A DNA stretch of 34,519 nt from an uncultured Bacteroidales bacterium (GTDB lineage: Bacteria > Bacteroidota > Bacteroidia > Bacteroidales > Paludibacteraceae), in NCBI GenBank assembly GCA_946406195.1, contig CAMJJT010000023.1:1-34519 (forward strand), in the 5' to 3' direction. Position 1 is the first letter of the stretch; every line of letters begins with the position of its first letter. Both the position numbers and the translations under genes were made by a program. Positions 7,783-15,870 of the stretch are shown piece by piece. The notes below the pieces were generated by a model. It did no database searches. It worked only from the letters and a program-made list of their open reading frames with translations, and was not told the DNA's origin.

Positions 7783-8121
7783 ATGTACATCTTTTTTACA
7801 ATTGTAATCGTTTTAGCCGCCATTCTGCTGACCCTTTTGGTCCTCGTGCAGAATAGTAAAGGCGGTGGCTTGGCTGCCGGTTTCGCGAGCGGCAACCAAG
7901 TGATGGGAGCTCCCCGTACGGCGAACTTCTTGGAAAAAGCTACTTGGACGCTCATCGCTCTCATTATTGCTTGCAGCATTGCTGCCGTTGGTTTCAGTGC
8001 CGGCACGCACGAAAGCGCTGAGGAGCGTTCGGCTATCGAGGTAGAAGCACCGGCTGCTCCGGCAGCTGATGTTCCTGTTTCCGATGCTCCCGCTGCTGAA
8101 CTCCCTGCAGAAGCAGAGTAA
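7783..8121 (+). CDS. secG: Preprotein translocase subunit SecG
   Basis: Inner-membrane accessory subunit of the SecYEG channel. The 112 residues show two membrane helices (residues 1-22 and about 53-72) joined by the family signature LVQNSKGGGLAAGF and a cytoplasmic segment with MGAPRTANFLEKATW. A C-terminal tail rich in Ala, Pro and Glu extends past the second helix, common in Bacteroidota. The last 19 bases of the gene are nearly duplicated just after the stop (gcagaagcagagtaatctc, then gcagaagctgagtaattctc), so the tail end looks like a recent tandem duplication. It has its own promoter and a strong terminator. Confidence 0.95.
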   Translation: MYIFFTIVIVLAAILLTLLVLVQNSKGGGLAAGFASGNQVMGAPRTANFLEKATWTLIALIIACSIAAVGFSAGTHESAEERSAIEVEAPAAPAADVPVSDAPAAELPAEAE

Positions 8122-8160
8122 TCTCGCAGAAGCTGAGTAATTCTCGCTTCTCCTTTACGC

Positions 8161-8193
8161 AAAGAGCAACCCCGCAAGGTTGCTCTTTTTTTT
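8161..8193 (+). terminator. Intrinsic terminator after secG
   Basis: An 11-bp perfect stem (aaagagcaacc / ggttgctcttt), a 6-nt loop and a run of T to 8193. It also covers the end of the convergent HEPN gene. Confidence 0.93.
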
Positions 8194-8590
8194 ATTCTGC
8201 AATTTTTGACTTTATCTTTTCTATTAGCGCCTTTAATGGTTCTATAAGCGGCACTATCTCATCTTCTGTTGTATCAATAAAGCAGTTGTAATCACCGCGT
8301 TCGCGCATCCCTTCCAATTTTGAGAATAAGTGTCCCTCCTCTTCAGTAAACACACCTGTACGAACAAACTCCTTATTAAACGCATTAAGTGCGCCTCTAT
8401 GCGTATGTATGCTAATTGCACTATGAATCATCAATGCACTTACTGCATGAAAAACAGCATAGTACATTCTATTGACTAAAGTATCCCAATACTGCTGCTT
8501 TCGTAAAGTATCGAACTGCTCCGTTATTTTCTCTGCGCGTTCAATTTCCAAATCCACCATTATGCGGCGTTCATCGTCTGTCAAACTCAT
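8192..8590 (-). CDS. HEPN-domain protein, putative toxin partner of a nucleotidyltransferase
   Basis: 132 residues of predicted alpha-helical HEPN fold. Seen: the family core RMYYAVFHAVSALM with an R-x6-H arrangement (Arg41, His48), which fits the Rx4-6H ribonuclease signature of HEPN proteins, and a later conserved-type segment LEGMRERGDYNCF. It lacks the RX4HXY motif of HepT-type toxins, so an active RNase is possible but not certain. Its ATG overlaps the stop codon of the nucleotidyltransferase gene by 4 nt (ATGA), so the two are translationally coupled. Such pairs are known as toxin-antitoxin or stress modules. Confidence 0.85.
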   Translation of the reverse strand: MSLTDDERRIMVDLEIERAEKITEQFDTLRKQQYWDTLVNRMYYAVFHAVSALMIHSAISIHTHRGALNAFNKEFVRTGVFTEEEGHLFSKLEGMRERGDYNCFIDTTEDEIVPLIEPLKALIEKIKSKIAE

Positions 8591-8907
8591 ACTAAAACAA
8601 CTTTATCATGTTCAACATTCTTGACAAAAGGCGTAAACTGCATTTGTTGCCATTGTTTCTTGGTATATATCTGCGGAATAATCATTTGATCATCTGCGCT
8701 TGCCATTAATGTAAACGGGTATGCATATTGCACAAAATCGGTACTCTTCTGCTTTTCCTCGTCCAATAATATCAGCAAGTCCCAATCGGAGTCTTCACGC
8801 GCCGTACCTCTTGCGCGAGATCCGTACAACCATAACGAAGCTGTACTCGGAAGAACTTTCTTGCCAAGCCTCGACAATCGTCTTATGAATTGCTTTGAAT
8901 CACTCAT
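8587..8907 (-). CDS. Minimal nucleotidyltransferase (MNT), putative antitoxin
   Basis: 106-residue protein with the polymerase-beta-like motif GSRARG (from residue 29) followed by SDWDLLILLD, giving the G-S-x10-D-x-D metal-binding signature. In MntA-HepT systems the MNT partner neutralises the HEPN toxin by transferring nucleotides to it; whether that holds here is inference. The start at 8907 is chosen over an ATG at 8946 because the latter overlaps the -7 box. The chosen ATG also has a good GGAG Shine-Dalgarno sequence 8 nt upstream (8916-8919), unusual for this window. Confidence 0.88.
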   Translation of the reverse strand: MSDSKQFIRRLSRLGKKVLPSTASLWLYGSRARGTAREDSDWDLLILLDEEKQKSTDFVQYAYPFTLMASADDQMIIPQIYTKKQWQQMQFTPFVKNVEHDKVVLV

Positions 8908-8934
8908 TGTTTCACTCCTTTTACCTTTGACGCT

Positions 8935-8966
8935 GCAAAGGTACAATAAATAAATGACATATGCAA
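8935..8966 (-). promoter_or_regulatory. Bacteroidota-type promoter for the MNT-HEPN pair
   Basis: Minus strand TTGCATATG (-33 TTG at 8964-8966), 20 nt, then TACCTTTGC (8935-8943). It decides the MNT start codon. Confidence 0.85.
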
Positions 8967-9031
8967 ATATTTCACGAGAAATTCTGTCTTTTTGGCATAT
9001 TTTGGGAGGTTATGGCCCCATAAAAACCATC

Positions 9032-9055
9032 AAAGGCAGCCCGAAAGCTGCCTTT
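9032..9055 (-). terminator. Terminator hairpin after the first giant/peptide cassette
   Basis: A 9-bp perfect stem, aaaggcagc / gctgccttt, with a 6-nt loop. On the minus strand it is followed by a short T-rich stretch. It lies 55 bp after the stop of the 50-residue peptide gene and separates it from the MNT promoter. Confidence 0.7.
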
Positions 9056-9109
9056 AATTGTTCTAGTCGCGCGTACGCAAATAGTATTGTTCACGCACGC
9101 ATGCGAGAT

Positions 9110-9262
9110 TTAGTCAATGATTTCTCCGCGTGCCGGAGCTCCTGGTGTAGGCGGGTTATTGGGATCCGTCGGATTACCCTGAGATACAGTAATTGCGCTC
9201 TGCATTAATTCTGTCTCAAAGGCCGAGACCTCAATTTTAGGTTGTTTATACATTTTCATCAT
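9110..9262 (-). CDS. Small peptide paired with giant protein 1 (MYKQPKIEVS family)
   Basis: A 50-residue reading frame starting MMKMYKQPKIEVSAFETELM, then SAITVSQG, a Pro/Asn/Thr/Gly-rich stretch and a GEIID end. No membrane segment or lipobox is visible. It lies 88 bp downstream of the giant gene stop, on the same strand, before a terminator, and I see no promoter of its own. Its N-terminus and position match those of the 52-residue frame at 15508-15666, and this repeated pairing is the main evidence that it is real. Short proteins with a Y-x-x-P-x-I-E-V start are, to my knowledge, widespread unassigned proteins in Bacteroidales. A conserved head and variable tail could mean a leader plus processed core, or a small partner of the giant protein. 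No modifying or protease gene is nearby. Function unknown. Confidence 0.72.
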   Translation of the reverse strand: MMKMYKQPKIEVSAFETELMQSAITVSQGNPTDPNNPPTPGAPARGEIID

Positions 9263-9322
9263 AATTATATTATATAACTGTTTCGTTAGTTTCTTAATGC
9301 TTCTATTCCTTATGAAAGAACA

Positions 9323-9365
9323 CGTGCGCGACGCGCACGGGCGCGCTTGGTTATTTCACCAAGCG
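9323..9365 (-). other. Twin hairpins at the end of giant gene 1
   Basis: CGTGCGC-GAC-GCGCACG (9323-9339) and CGCTTGG-8 nt-CCAAGCG (9344-9365). The second encloses the stop codon in its loop. Both are conserved in form at the end of giant gene 2, where the first hairpin has a different loop and a wobble pair. With no good T tract, they may be RNA-stability or readthrough-control elements between giant gene and peptide. Confidence 0.6.
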
Positions 9366-12300
9366 ACCCGTTGCGTCGTACATCTTCTCTCCGCGAAGAA
9401 TGAAGATCTGACCGTCGATCATGAGTTTAACCGGTTTCTCGGAAGCGTCGATGCTCTCGAAGCCGGTAGCAGCGTTCGCGCCTTTACCACCCATCGTGAT
9501 GCGGCGACGACCCGGAGCCGGAGCAGGAGCAGGTTCTTCTGCTGCCAGTACAGCAGGATAATCTACGTAGCAGCAATTAGCCGGGATCGTAATATCAACA
9601 TTGAAGTCTGCAACTCTCCAAATATTGCGACCCGAGAAGTAATACATTTCGGCATCATCCTCCTGAGTCAAAGTCTTGCCTGCAAGCGTACCATACATAT
9701 AGTTAACCGGTTGCAATTGAGCTTCAGTCATAGGCTCTGCATCATCGGTATTGAAGACCTTGATCTGGGTATTGCCATTCTCCGGAACGAAGATATACGG
9801 TTTACCGGCTACTAGCTTGTTACCCTCAACCTCATCGAAGACAAGCTTGCTGTTTGCATCCTTACCTGCCAACTCATAGAGCGTAGCATTTACAAGGACT
9901 GCATTGTTTGTCCAGCAAAGTGTACCGATGTTAGCAGGATTAACCGTACGATGATAATCGTCTTCAGCAACAAACTCAATTCTCTGGATACGAGTCATAC
10001 CACCAGCATTGTCAGAACCGCCAACACCTTCAATAACAACCTCTCCTGCTTGAACAAAGTTCTTAACGGTAGTAAAGCCTCCTTGATACTCTGCATATGT
10101 GGAGTCATTGATGGTCAAAATGATATTTTTGTTATTGCCAGTTCCGCGATAGGTAACTTTTACAATACCCGGAACAGTTGTAACAAAGCGAATCTTGAAT
10201 CCTTGGAAGTACCTATCATCAGGACGCCATACATATTGGCCGGTACCATAGAGCATATCAGAACGGAAAGACTCATAGTTAGGAACTTTACTACTTACGT
10301 TAGCCATCAACTCCTCTACGCTAGTGTTACCAAACGCTATTGCTTCATCTATACCATTAAACGCTGCGCTTGTCCAGTTCCAAACTCTGCTTCCTGTGAC
10401 ATTAACCGGCTCAACCTCGTGCCATTCTCTTGCCTCAACCACTTGGGTCTCAACACCACAAGCACCGGTTACGGTAGCCAGATAGTATTTCGTCTCAGCG
10501 GCAATAACAACATTCAAACTAGCTGCTGTTCCAAGAACGGTAGCGTCTGTTACATCACCGTTCGCGTCACAAGCCTGCCATTGATAAGTCAGGTTGGTCC
10601 CCTCAGCCGTTACAGAAATAGTCTTTTCTGCATCAACTGTTCCAACTGCATCAACATGAGCCGTAATAGCAGTTACGGTATTTACACTCAGTACTGCCTC
10701 AGCAGACTTAGTCGAAGCACTGCGATAACCTGCTGCACTATTCGTTGCGATGCAGTAATAGGTACCAGCCTCAGTCGGAGTATATGTAGCAGCCTCTGCA
10801 TTCTCAATTACCTCGTCATCTTTGTACCAAGCGTACGAAGTAACAGGAGATGCTGTTGCATCCAACGTTGCGAAAGTGTTACCCGGGCAAATAGCCTCAT
10901 CGCTCAATGCACCGCTAAATACCGGAGCATCAGCCTTCGGATCTGCCTCTACAGCACAGATTTGGAAGATCTGCAACGAACCGCTAAATGCAAACCAGTA
11001 GCACTTGCCTGCCAAGAACTCGCCATCTGCAATAAAGATTTGCTCTTTGTTGTTATTCGGATCATTCTGAATAATGGAAGTTGTAGCTGCATATGCACTA
11101 TATGAAGGAGTACCCGTACCAAGGAAAGTCTCCACATCACCGCTTACACGTATCGGAGTGTCACCCCATGCACGTTGAGCGTTTGCAGAATAGAAACGAA
11201 CTTGCTTCATATCCTTCTCAAAGATCAATACGCAACGCTCTTTTGCAAAGCCCTTAACAGTATTACCCTCAAAGTCTTTTACATCACCAAATATCTGGTC
11301 AGAGCCATTGCGTTTACCACTAGAGGAAGCATTATAAATCGTCCACTCGCCTGCATTCGTATATTGATACGGCTCAGCAGTCGGAATCGTTACAAACGTT
11401 GCACAAGCAGGATCAGAAGTAATTTCAACCGTTGCCTCTTCCGAGTTAACCGATGTAGCCGGCTTGCTGTCCTCGGTATTGGTAACAACTACGCGGTAGA
11501 TATACGAACCGATTGCAGAAACTGTCGGAGTGTACGAAGCAGCCGTTGCGCCTTCGATATCATCGTAAGCCAAACCGTTCTTAACCTGCCATTGATAACT
11601 CAACTCACCTGCGGTCGATTCTGCAGCTACCGTCAGAGCAGCAATGCTTGCGCCCTCATAGTAGTTTGCACCTTGCGGTTGAGTAGTAATCGTCGGCTCA
11701 ACAGAAGGAACAACCTTAGTAATCGTTACCGTGTAAGTCACAGGAGCGTAGTCACCCGTTGCGTCCTCTGCGTACGCGCTCGATACCGTATAAGTTACAG
11801 GGTCAGTGAAATCCTGAGCGCCGGTTTTATCGATTGCGCCACCGCCATTACCCCAATACTTAACCGTCGGAGTCAGAGCAGTTACATCAAACGAATTAGC
11901 AACCGAAGCGGTAATGGTCTTGTTCTCTTGATCGATAACAAAGTCCTCTACATCTTCAATAGCAAATTCCTCAATGAACGGAGCCATGAGGCGATATACT
12001 GCGATAGACGAGAATGTCGGGTTCCAATCGTCACCACCGCCACGCTTGATATAGAGCGAAGTCTTACCATTTACAGAAGCTGGCAATGTCCAATAGTTCA
12101 TTCCAACCGTACCAATTTCTGTCGATTCGAACAACGGCTCCGTAGCATCTGTGCTCTCATAAATCTTCATGGTTCCCATATTACCACCAGCAGCTGCCGT
12201 GATATTCATAGCAAAGATGTCACCCTCTTGGAATGCATTATTAGCGGCAATTACAAGACCGAAGTGGTTATTCTTATCCAACTTAACAGCATTACCTGTC

Positions 12301-15032
12301 TTTGTATTCTTATAGGTACCGCCGATATAACCGGTTGCATCACCGTCATTAGCAGTAGTTGTCACAGCCTTGATGATCTCAACACCCAATTTCGGTTGAA
12401 CTTTGAAGCGAACCTCATAGTACATATCGTGAGCTTCAATACGGTCTTCTGCTTGAACACGAATAACCGTCTTCCAATCCTCGCGATCCTTCGCCTGGTT
12501 AATAGTAACTAACGCATTGGTAGCATCTGTTGCAGTTGCACCTACAATCGGGAGATCTGCCTTTGCTGTTCCATAAGGCGCTTCCACATAATAAATTTGC
12601 TTAGTGGAAGCAAAACCACTAATGGTGGCAGCTTCTGCCGTACCATACTTCAACGTTAAGTCGCTCAGCGAAGCATCATCGCTAAGATCAGGAATATCGC
12701 CTACTGCAATGCCCTTCAGCGTAACCGTATTACCACCCGCTGTTGTCAGGGTTACCAATGTACCACCCTTAACGTCATAATTATTCGCCTGTTTTGCCGT
12801 CAAAGCGGTTGTTGCCTCTTCTGCAGCAGACTTGCCGGTATAAGTGATATTCAAACCGGAAGAAAGATTACCAACCGTTACAGTTACACGGCAGTCGTTC
12901 TCTACATAGAAACGAATAGTTGCACCAGATGTATTAATCTTCCAGCCGTAGAAGTCATCGCCGGAACCGGGATAAGTACCATCTTCCAACTTAACGCTCA
13001 TAGCGCTTAACCACATATTGTCAATACGGGAGTTAGCAGCTATTGCATTGGGCTTGTTGTCCTTTGTAACTGTAATGGCATTCGGAGCAGTACCTACGGT
13101 TGTTGTATTCTCAAATACATAGTTTGCATTTTGCGCAATATACACCTTTGCCCAATGAGCATACAATGCGGTATCTTTGGTAACTACCAGCGAAGCGGGA
13201 TCAATAACCGCATCTGCGTTATTCTTCCAGTTAGTGAACGAGTGCAGCGCTTTCGCCTGATAATTTGCATAGTTAACCGGGCTTGCATTCTCTACCACTT
13301 CTTCCTCACCAACTTTGGTCGAACCATCATAATATGTTACTGTGTGTTTAATAACCGGAGCAGACCAATGAGCGGTTAACGTTTTGTCTGCCGTAATAGC
13401 AGTACTAAAATCAAATGCAGATGCTGCACTTCCCTCAAACCAACCCAAAAATTCTTGGGTACCATTCTCGGGATCTTTCGGCACATAAACAATCTTTGCT
13501 CCATCTGCCGGGGTACGCGTGAATGACTGCGATCCCGTATAGTTCGGATCAAATGTCACCGTACGGAATGTCGGAGCGGTGGTGGTAGAAGAAATGGTGA
13601 GAGTCTTGAATGTTGTACTTGAGCCCACACGACACAAATAAATAACCTGCTTGCCGATCAAATCGCTATTGGCCGGTATAGTATAAGAATCGTCGGCTGT
13701 TTGGATAGATATATTATCAGCATCTGCTTCTAACCCAATTTTAATTTGGCGACCACTTGTTCCACCTGTAAATGAAATTACATCTCCTTGATGCAGAGGC
13801 TCATTCAAGTAGAGGACAACATATGCCTGCTTACCATTAAAGATGAGGCCGCTACTCTTATTAATTTTAATTTTGCCACCACTTGCATCTTTATTCCATA
13901 ATGTCACGTACCCGCCCGTAGCAGTTCCATAATCTCCAAGCTCAGACAACTGGCTTCCTTCAAAACTAACCTCATCTCCACTATGAGTCATAGTAATTGT
14001 GAACAAGTTACGTGGAGTTACCACAGGCTCGGCTGCGGCAACAGTTACATCAATATCCTGCGATTTTGCATTATAACCTGTAGAAGCGGCCTGAGTTACA
14101 GTAACCTTTGCAGTACCAGCTGTTGTAGCGGTAAAGTTCTTGCTGTTTGCAATGCTTGCACCTGTACCAGCTGCATCCTTAATCGCGAAGGTGATAGCAC
14201 CGGTTGTATTAGTCGATGTCAATTTCGTACTCAAATCCAAGGGATCTACACTTCCAAGAATATACGTCGCCGGAGTGTAAGTAAATTCAGGATCTACATT
14301 ACCGCCACCGCCGCCTCCACCAGAAGCAGTCACTGTTCCGGTAATCGTTATTGGAAGATTTACAACAAAGAATTTTTTATTGTTTGCTGTAGATTTATAC
14401 CAGATCTTAAATGTAACAGTACCCGAAAGAGCTTTTCCCGATAAAGAAGTGAAAGAAAAAGTTGATTTCCCGTCAGCAGAAGATGACACATCCGATGACG
14501 TATAAGTCGTAGTACCATCTGTTAAAACCGCTTGGTAGGTATAATTTGCAGCTTCTGTTACAATAGTCGCAGATATTGCTGAAGGAGCAAAGGTATATCC
14601 AGTAGCAACCGTAAATTGAGCGGAAATTGAGTTAGCATCACTATAAGTGCTAGTATTCAAGTTACTGCTCGGTTTATATTTGACAGAATAAGGGGCAGTT
14701 GCTTTACCATAGGTAGAGTTTGAAGTAGACACTCCACTTCCCTTCGTAAACGACGTAGCATTAGCAGTTACATGCGTATTTGTCGAAGAAGATGTAAATG
14801 TAGCCGCATAACTAGTGGAAGTTGAGCTTCCTATAGTAATCGTCGCGCTTTCTCCCCACATCTGGCCGATGGAGAATGTGAATAATAGAACTAACGTGCA
14901 AATTAGCTGCATGCCACGTGGTTTCCACCTGGTTCCAATGGATGTTGAATGGATGCTCAATGGATGCTGAATGGATCCTCCACCCAACGTCATGCCATCC
15001 ACAAAACTTTGAAATTGTCTTTTCATAAGCAT
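9351..15032 (-). CDS. Giant secreted multidomain surface protein 1, type IX-like sorting tail
   Basis: 1,893 residues. Signal peptide: basic RWKPRG, then core LICTLVLLFTFSIGQMWG (43-60), preceded by about 40 extra residues, part encoded by 11-bp repeats. Beta-rich body rich in Thr, Ala and Gly: a Big-like segment near 250-330; two InlB B-repeat-like units (VTFDPNY...LGWF...TAHW near 490-554 and HTVTYYDG...YAHW near 562-627); Ig-like units with SYQWQVKN (about 1147), YAWYKDDEV (about 1397) and TYQWQACD (about 1484). The end has GRRR (about 1840), then ILRGEKMYDATGRLVK, resembling a type IX secretion C-terminal signal. This predicts export and surface anchoring, perhaps as an adhesin or glycan binder; no catalytic motif was recognised. 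ATG at 15032 or 15026 are both possible. About 150-nt 5' leader. Paralogous end and layout to the gene at 15856. Confidence 0.88.
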   Translation of the reverse strand: MLMKRQFQSFVDGMTLGGGSIQHPLSIHSTSIGTRWKPRGMQLICTLVLLFTFSIGQMWGESATITIGSSTSTSYAATFTSSSTNTHVTANATSFTKGSGVSTSNSTYGKATAPYSVKYKPSSNLNTSTYSDANSISAQFTVATGYTFAPSAISATIVTEAANYTYQAVLTDGTTTYTSSDVSSSADGKSTFSFTSLSGKALSGTVTFKIWYKSTANNKKFFVVNLPITITGTVTASGGGGGGGNVDPEFTYTPATYILGSVDPLDLSTKLTSTNTTGAITFAIKDAAGTGASIANSKNFTATTAGTAKVTVTQAASTGYNAKSQDIDVTVAAAEPVVTPRNLFTITMTHSGDEVSFEGSQLSELGDYGTATGGYVTLWNKDASGGKIKINKSSGLIFNGKQAYVVLYLNEPLHQGDVISFTGGTSGRQIKIGLEADADNISIQTADDSYTIPANSDLIGKQVIYLCRVGSSTTFKTLTISSTTTAPTFRTVTFDPNYTGSQSFTRTPADGAKIVYVPKDPENGTQEFLGWFEGSAASAFDFSTAITADKTLTAHWSAPVIKHTVTYYDGSTKVGEEEVVENASPVNYANYQAKALHSFTNWKNNADAVIDPASLVVTKDTALYAHWAKVYIAQNANYVFENTTTVGTAPNAITVTKDNKPNAIAANSRIDNMWLSAMSVKLEDGTYPGSGDDFYGWKINTSGATIRFYVENDCRVTVTVGNLSSGLNITYTGKSAAEEATTALTAKQANNYDVKGGTLVTLTTAGGNTVTLKGIAVGDIPDLSDDASLSDLTLKYGTAEAATISGFASTKQIYYVEAPYGTAKADLPIVGATATDATNALVTINQAKDREDWKTVIRVQAEDRIEAHDMYYEVRFKVQPKLGVEIIKAVTTTANDGDATGYIGGTYKNTKTGNAVKLDKNNHFGLVIAANNAFQEGDIFAMNITAAAGGNMGTMKIYESTDATEPLFESTEIGTVGMNYWTLPASVNGKTSLYIKRGGGDDWNPTFSSIAVYRLMAPFIEEFAIEDVEDFVIDQENKTITASVANSFDVTALTPTVKYWGNGGGAIDKTGAQDFTDPVTYTVSSAYAEDATGDYAPVTYTVTITKVVPSVEPTITTQPQGANYYEGASIAALTVAAESTAGELSYQWQVKNGLAYDDIEGATAASYTPTVSAIGSYIYRVVVTNTEDSKPATSVNSEEATVEITSDPACATFVTIPTAEPYQYTNAGEWTIYNASSSGKRNGSDQIFGDVKDFEGNTVKGFAKERCVLIFEKDMKQVRFYSANAQRAWGDTPIRVSGDVETFLGTGTPSYSAYAATTSIIQNDPNNNKEQIFIADGEFLAGKCYWFAFSGSLQIFQICAVEADPKADAPVFSGALSDEAICPGNTFATLDATASPVTSYAWYKDDEVIENAEAATYTPTEAGTYYCIATNSAAGYRSASTKSAEAVLSVNTVTAITAHVDAVGTVDAEKTISVTAEGTNLTYQWQACDANGDVTDATVLGTAASLNVVIAAETKYYLATVTGACGVETQVVEAREWHEVEPVNVTGSRVWNWTSAAFNGIDEAIAFGNTSVEELMANVSSKVPNYESFRSDMLYGTGQYVWRPDDRYFQGFKIRFVTTVPGIVKVTYRGTGNNKNIILTINDSTYAEYQGGFTTVKNFVQAGEVVIEGVGGSDNAGGMTRIQRIEFVAEDDYHRTVNPANIGTLCWTNNAVLVNATLYELAGKDANSKLVFDEVEGNKLVAGKPYIFVPENGNTQIKVFNTDDAEPMTEAQLQPVNYMYGTLAGKTLTQEDDAEMYYFSGRNIWRVADFNVDITIPANCCYVDYPAVLAAEEPAPAPAPGRRRITMGGKGANAATGFESIDASEKPVKLMIDGQIFILRGEKMYDATGRLVK
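14937..14980. repeat. 11-bp tandem repeat (aatggatgctg type, 4 copies) in giant gene 1
   Basis: aatggatgttg, aatggatgctc, aatggatgctg and aatggatcctc, encoding residues of the pre-signal region (IQHPLSIHSTSIG). Because 11 is not a multiple of three, one copy more or less puts the start codon out of frame with the signal peptide and body. Confidence 0.92.
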
Positions 15033-15183
15033 TAAATTTTAAAAGTTAAACAAAAAAATTGGTTAAATTATATTGATTTTTCTAATTCTGCATAATAGCG
15101 TTCCTTGTCTCGACTATGCTCTCTCATTAATAGTTAGTAAAATTTGTAAAACCGCTTGTAACTTCTAATTTCAATTTCACGCT

Positions 15184-15215
15184 GCAAAGATACAAAATTT
15201 ATTTTATATACGCAA
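15184..15215 (-). promoter_or_regulatory. Bacteroidota-type promoter for giant gene 1
   Basis: Minus strand TTGCGTATATA (-33 TTG at 15213-15215), 20 nt, TATCTTTGC (15184-15192). An alternating GC tract (15216-15223) sits directly upstream of -33. Confidence 0.85.
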
Positions 15216-15507
15216 GCGCGCGCTCCACATCCGCACGTTTTTTGTATAAAAGTGTCAATTTTTACACAGAATATTGTTTTTTATGTTTATGTCTTTTGAA
15301 TGATTTGACACGAAGGTGTGTGAATATAGATGGTAAAAAGTATCCGGGAATTTATTCACGAGGACATTTTAGCAGCTATATACACAAGAAGCGGAGCTCT
15401 AAAATCATTCAAAAGTGTTTTGTATGTTTTTTTTCTCACACATATAGACACAAACATCCCTGCCGCACGAACATGCAGCAGGGATGCAAGTCAGGAAATA
15501 ATCTCCA
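15216..15507. other. Intergenic region between cassette 2 and giant gene 1: inverted repeat, no gene
   Basis: No convincing gene. It holds a perfect 14-bp inverted repeat (cttttgaatgattt at 15293-15306, aaatcattcaaaag at 15402-15415) spanning 123 bp, and the terminator at 15455-15486. Small frames here have no recognisable start signal or family feature. Confidence 0.6.
15455..15486 (-). terminator. Terminator-like hairpin after the second peptide gene
   Basis: catccctgc / gcagggatg, a 9-bp perfect stem with a 14-nt loop, followed on the minus strand by tttgtgtc. It lies 22 bp after the stop codon of the 52-residue peptide gene and would close the giant 2 transcript. Confidence 0.6.
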
Positions 15508-15666
15508 TCAGAACACTTTCGTCCTGCGTTTGGGAGCTTCGCCTGTCGTTTTTCCGCTGCCAAAGGTTTCAGTACCTCCTACTCCCTCTCCGGCACTCGT
15601 ACACACTACATTTACCGGCGCAACTTTGGAAATCTCCATTTTCGGTTGTTTATACATTTTTTTCAT
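15508..15666 (-). CDS. Small peptide paired with giant protein 2 (MYKQPKMEIS family)
   Basis: A 52-residue frame starting MKKMYKQPKMEISKVAPVNV, then a Gly/Thr/Ser-rich middle (GEGVGG, GSGKTTG) and a basic end (PKRRTKVF). It lies 189 bp downstream of the stop codon of giant gene 2 and before a terminator. Its start is the counterpart of the peptide gene at 9110-9262; DNA around the start (cggttgtttatacatttt on the plus strand) is nearly identical in both, while the downstream halves differ completely. One Cys is present and there is no signal peptide. As with its paralogue, the function is unknown; the conserved head and divergent tail are the main clue. Confidence 0.72.
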   Translation of the reverse strand: MKKMYKQPKMEISKVAPVNVVCTSAGEGVGGTETFGSGKTTGEAPKRRTKVF

Positions 15667-15825
15667 ATTTATATTTTGTTATTTTTCCTTTTTACCGAAC
15701 ATCCTTTTCTATGTTCGTTCAAAGTCTCCCGACCTACCTTGTTTAACTCTCGGTACACATGCCGAGCCTCGAAAGACCATCAACTAAATAACTTTACCTA
15801 TATTATATACTATATTTTTAATACT

Positions 15826-15870
15826 CGTGCGTGCAACGCGCACGGGCACGCTTGGTTATTTCACCAAGCG
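15826..15870 (-). other. Twin hairpins at the end of giant gene 2
   Basis: CGTGCGTG-CAA-CGCGCACG (one G-T wobble, 15826-15844) and CGCTTGG-8 nt-CCAAGCG (15849-15870) with the stop codon in the loop. This is the counterpart of 9323-9365, with sequence changes that preserve pairing in the first hairpin. Confidence 0.6.

Noticed and set aside
8907..8946. Longer nucleotidyltransferase start at 8946
   Set aside because: It lies over the -7 element of the gene's own promoter, and the 8907 ATG has a strong Shine-Dalgarno sequence.
11175..12512. Long plus-strand open frames opposite giant genes (for example 445 codons here, 384 at 9951, 333 at 17671)
   Set aside because: They are Cys/Arg/Ser-rich antisense translations of repetitive Thr/Ala-rich coding sequence, with no start signals or family features. 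The minus-strand frames carry the signal peptides, domains and sorting tails.
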